A stretch of DNA of 20,251 nt from a virus: positions 1 to 20,251 of IMG/VR virus record IMGVR_UViG_3300025079_000037; one strand, 5' to 3'. Positions 19,689-20,251 of this stretch are shown here, piece after piece. The notes below the pieces were generated by a model. That model was not told where the DNA came from. It ran no database searches and saw only the letters and a program-made list of their open reading frames with translations. The stretch's first letter is position 1, and each line of letters opens with the position of its first letter. The position numbers and the translations under genes are program-made.

Positions 19689-19852
19689 TATTTGTCTTTA
19701 AGTTCTTTGATTACTTTAATTGCAGATGCAGCCATGTAAATAAAGGTTGCAAGACCTACGCAAAAACCAAGGACTTCATTAATAGGAGAAAGCTCTATGG
19801 TGGCTATAAAACCGCCAGTTCCAACCGTAGACCTGTATATGATATCGTTCAT
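19688..19852 (-). CDS. Small membrane protein (54 aa)
   Basis: Read from ATG 19852 to TAA 19688, this gene encodes 54 residues: MNDIIYRSTVGTGGFIATIE, then LSPINEVLGFCVGLATFIYM, then AASAIKVIKELKDK. One clear membrane helix (about 27-45) is preceded by a weaker hydrophobic stretch and followed by a basic C-terminus. It starts overlapping the stop of the gene upstream (TGATG) and ends overlapping the start of the 132-aa membrane protein (TAATG). Such a pair of small membrane proteins could be a holin with a partner, though the sequence cannot prove it. Confidence 0.65.
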   Translation of the reverse strand: MNDIIYRSTVGTGGFIATIELSPINEVLGFCVGLATFIYMAASAIKVIKELKDK

Positions 19853-20251
19853 CAGAAAGTTGTTGAGTCGAAGACCCTGTATTTGATTTTTAGTTTTACG
19901 CTAACAAAATTATCTGGAAAGACGTTTGATTCTCCAGCTCCATTAGTCGCTCGAATAGTCATAGGAACATCAAATCTATAAATTCTTGCAAGGTCTGGAA
20001 CATCACGATGATACAGTCCAAATGGGCTAGTTGATACCCCGTCAGTATATGCTGTCTTTAAGATTTCTGCTACTTGATTGAGATTAGCGGCAGTAATTTG
20101 TGTTGCTACTGAATTTGCATTTACTCCAAGCATCTCGCACTTAAGATTAACGTTAGTTGCTTGATATGCTTTTGTAAGGTCTACCTCTATGAACCAGTTA
20201 GTTTCCTCAACTACAACGCACTTACCAGCTCCTGGACTATTTAATAAATTA
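19852..20251 (-). CDS. Small virion-type protein, 3' part (5' end outside window)
   Basis: The frame stays open to the right edge. Visible residues run NLLNSPGAGKCVVVEETNWF, IEVDLTKAYQATNVNLKCEM, then LGVNANSVATQITAANLNQV to a stop at 19852. The ATG at 20133 is internal: 39 residues of good coding sequence precede it in the same frame. SPGAGKxxVVEE followed by beta-strand pattern is something I associate with small hypothetical structural proteins of marine phages. The rest is beta-rich with no membrane segment. It is the first gene seen of the late block and is presumably translated together with the membrane-protein genes that follow. Confidence 0.65.
   Translation of the reverse strand, partial: NLLNSPGAGKCVVVEETNWFIEVDLTKAYQATNVNLKCEMLGVNANSVATQITAANLNQVAEILKTAYTDGVSTSPFGLYHRDVPDLARIYRFDVPMTIRATNGAGESNVFPDNFVSVKLKIKYRVFDSTTF

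Noticed and set aside
19852-20133. Complete 93-aa gene starting at ATG 20133
   Set aside because: The same frame continues with good coding sequence (for example NSPGAGKCVVVEETNWF) to the right edge without a stop, so this ATG is most probably internal and the gene is cut by the window.

Overview
This window is part of a tailed-bacteriophage genome. Two gene blocks point at each other and meet near 4.5-4.8 kb. Nothing in it looks like host chromosome: there is no tRNA, rRNA, insertion sequence, integrase or CRISPR array, almost every base is coding, and most genes touch or overlap. The sequence is moderately AT-rich (judged by eye). Several proteins match families I know mainly from uncultured marine phages with short tails and large internal virion proteins: the SLYENI and KGTYGSKVGRPP micro-proteins, the 132-aa membrane protein ending in IVGFYFGSSQIK, and the large YGPQ-containing virion protein. 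A marine podovirus-like phage is therefore my inference; the host cannot be named.

Plus-strand block (1-4.8 kb, early/replication). It begins with the 3' part of a PAPS-reductase-like (PP-loop) gene. Three small genes follow (72 aa, 67 aa and a 59-aa membrane protein), then an endonuclease VII-like HNH nuclease, an ERF-type single-strand annealing protein, a 93-aa possible SSB-like protein, a DEDDy 3'-5' exonuclease with a zinc ribbon, and a DnaB-type replicative helicase. Together these cover DNA unwinding, strand annealing, exonucleolytic processing and branch resolution. No DNA polymerase or primase is visible and is presumably to the left. A small unrecognised gene (about 4.6-4.8 kb) ends the block. 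The only two real gaps in this block (2283-2375 and 4513-4597) both hold G-rich foldable sequence and share a near-identical 12-base motif.

Minus-strand block (20.25 kb down to 4.8 kb, late/virion), read right to left. It starts with the 3' part of a small virion-type protein. Two small membrane proteins follow (54 and 132 aa, holin-like candidates). Next is a chain of four tiny genes (22, 42, 49 and 34 aa) that mostly overlap by a few bases and were absent from the simple ORF calls. Then come a 710-aa tail protein, a 359-aa trimeric fibre with YadA-like head repeats, and three very large proteins in a row (1926, 680 and 985 aa) that look like internal-virion/DNA-ejection proteins. The 1926-aa protein is the most unusual item: a mosaic of repeats, Asn/Gly/Asp-rich low complexity, a paired calcium-binding EF-hand and duplicated modules, set between more ordinary virion-type ends.

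Translation signals are unusual. Most starts lack a Shine-Dalgarno sequence and sit in A-rich leaders, often in stop-start junctions of the form TAATG or TAATATG, which suggests coupled translation. Terminase, portal, major capsid and lysozyme genes are not in the window.
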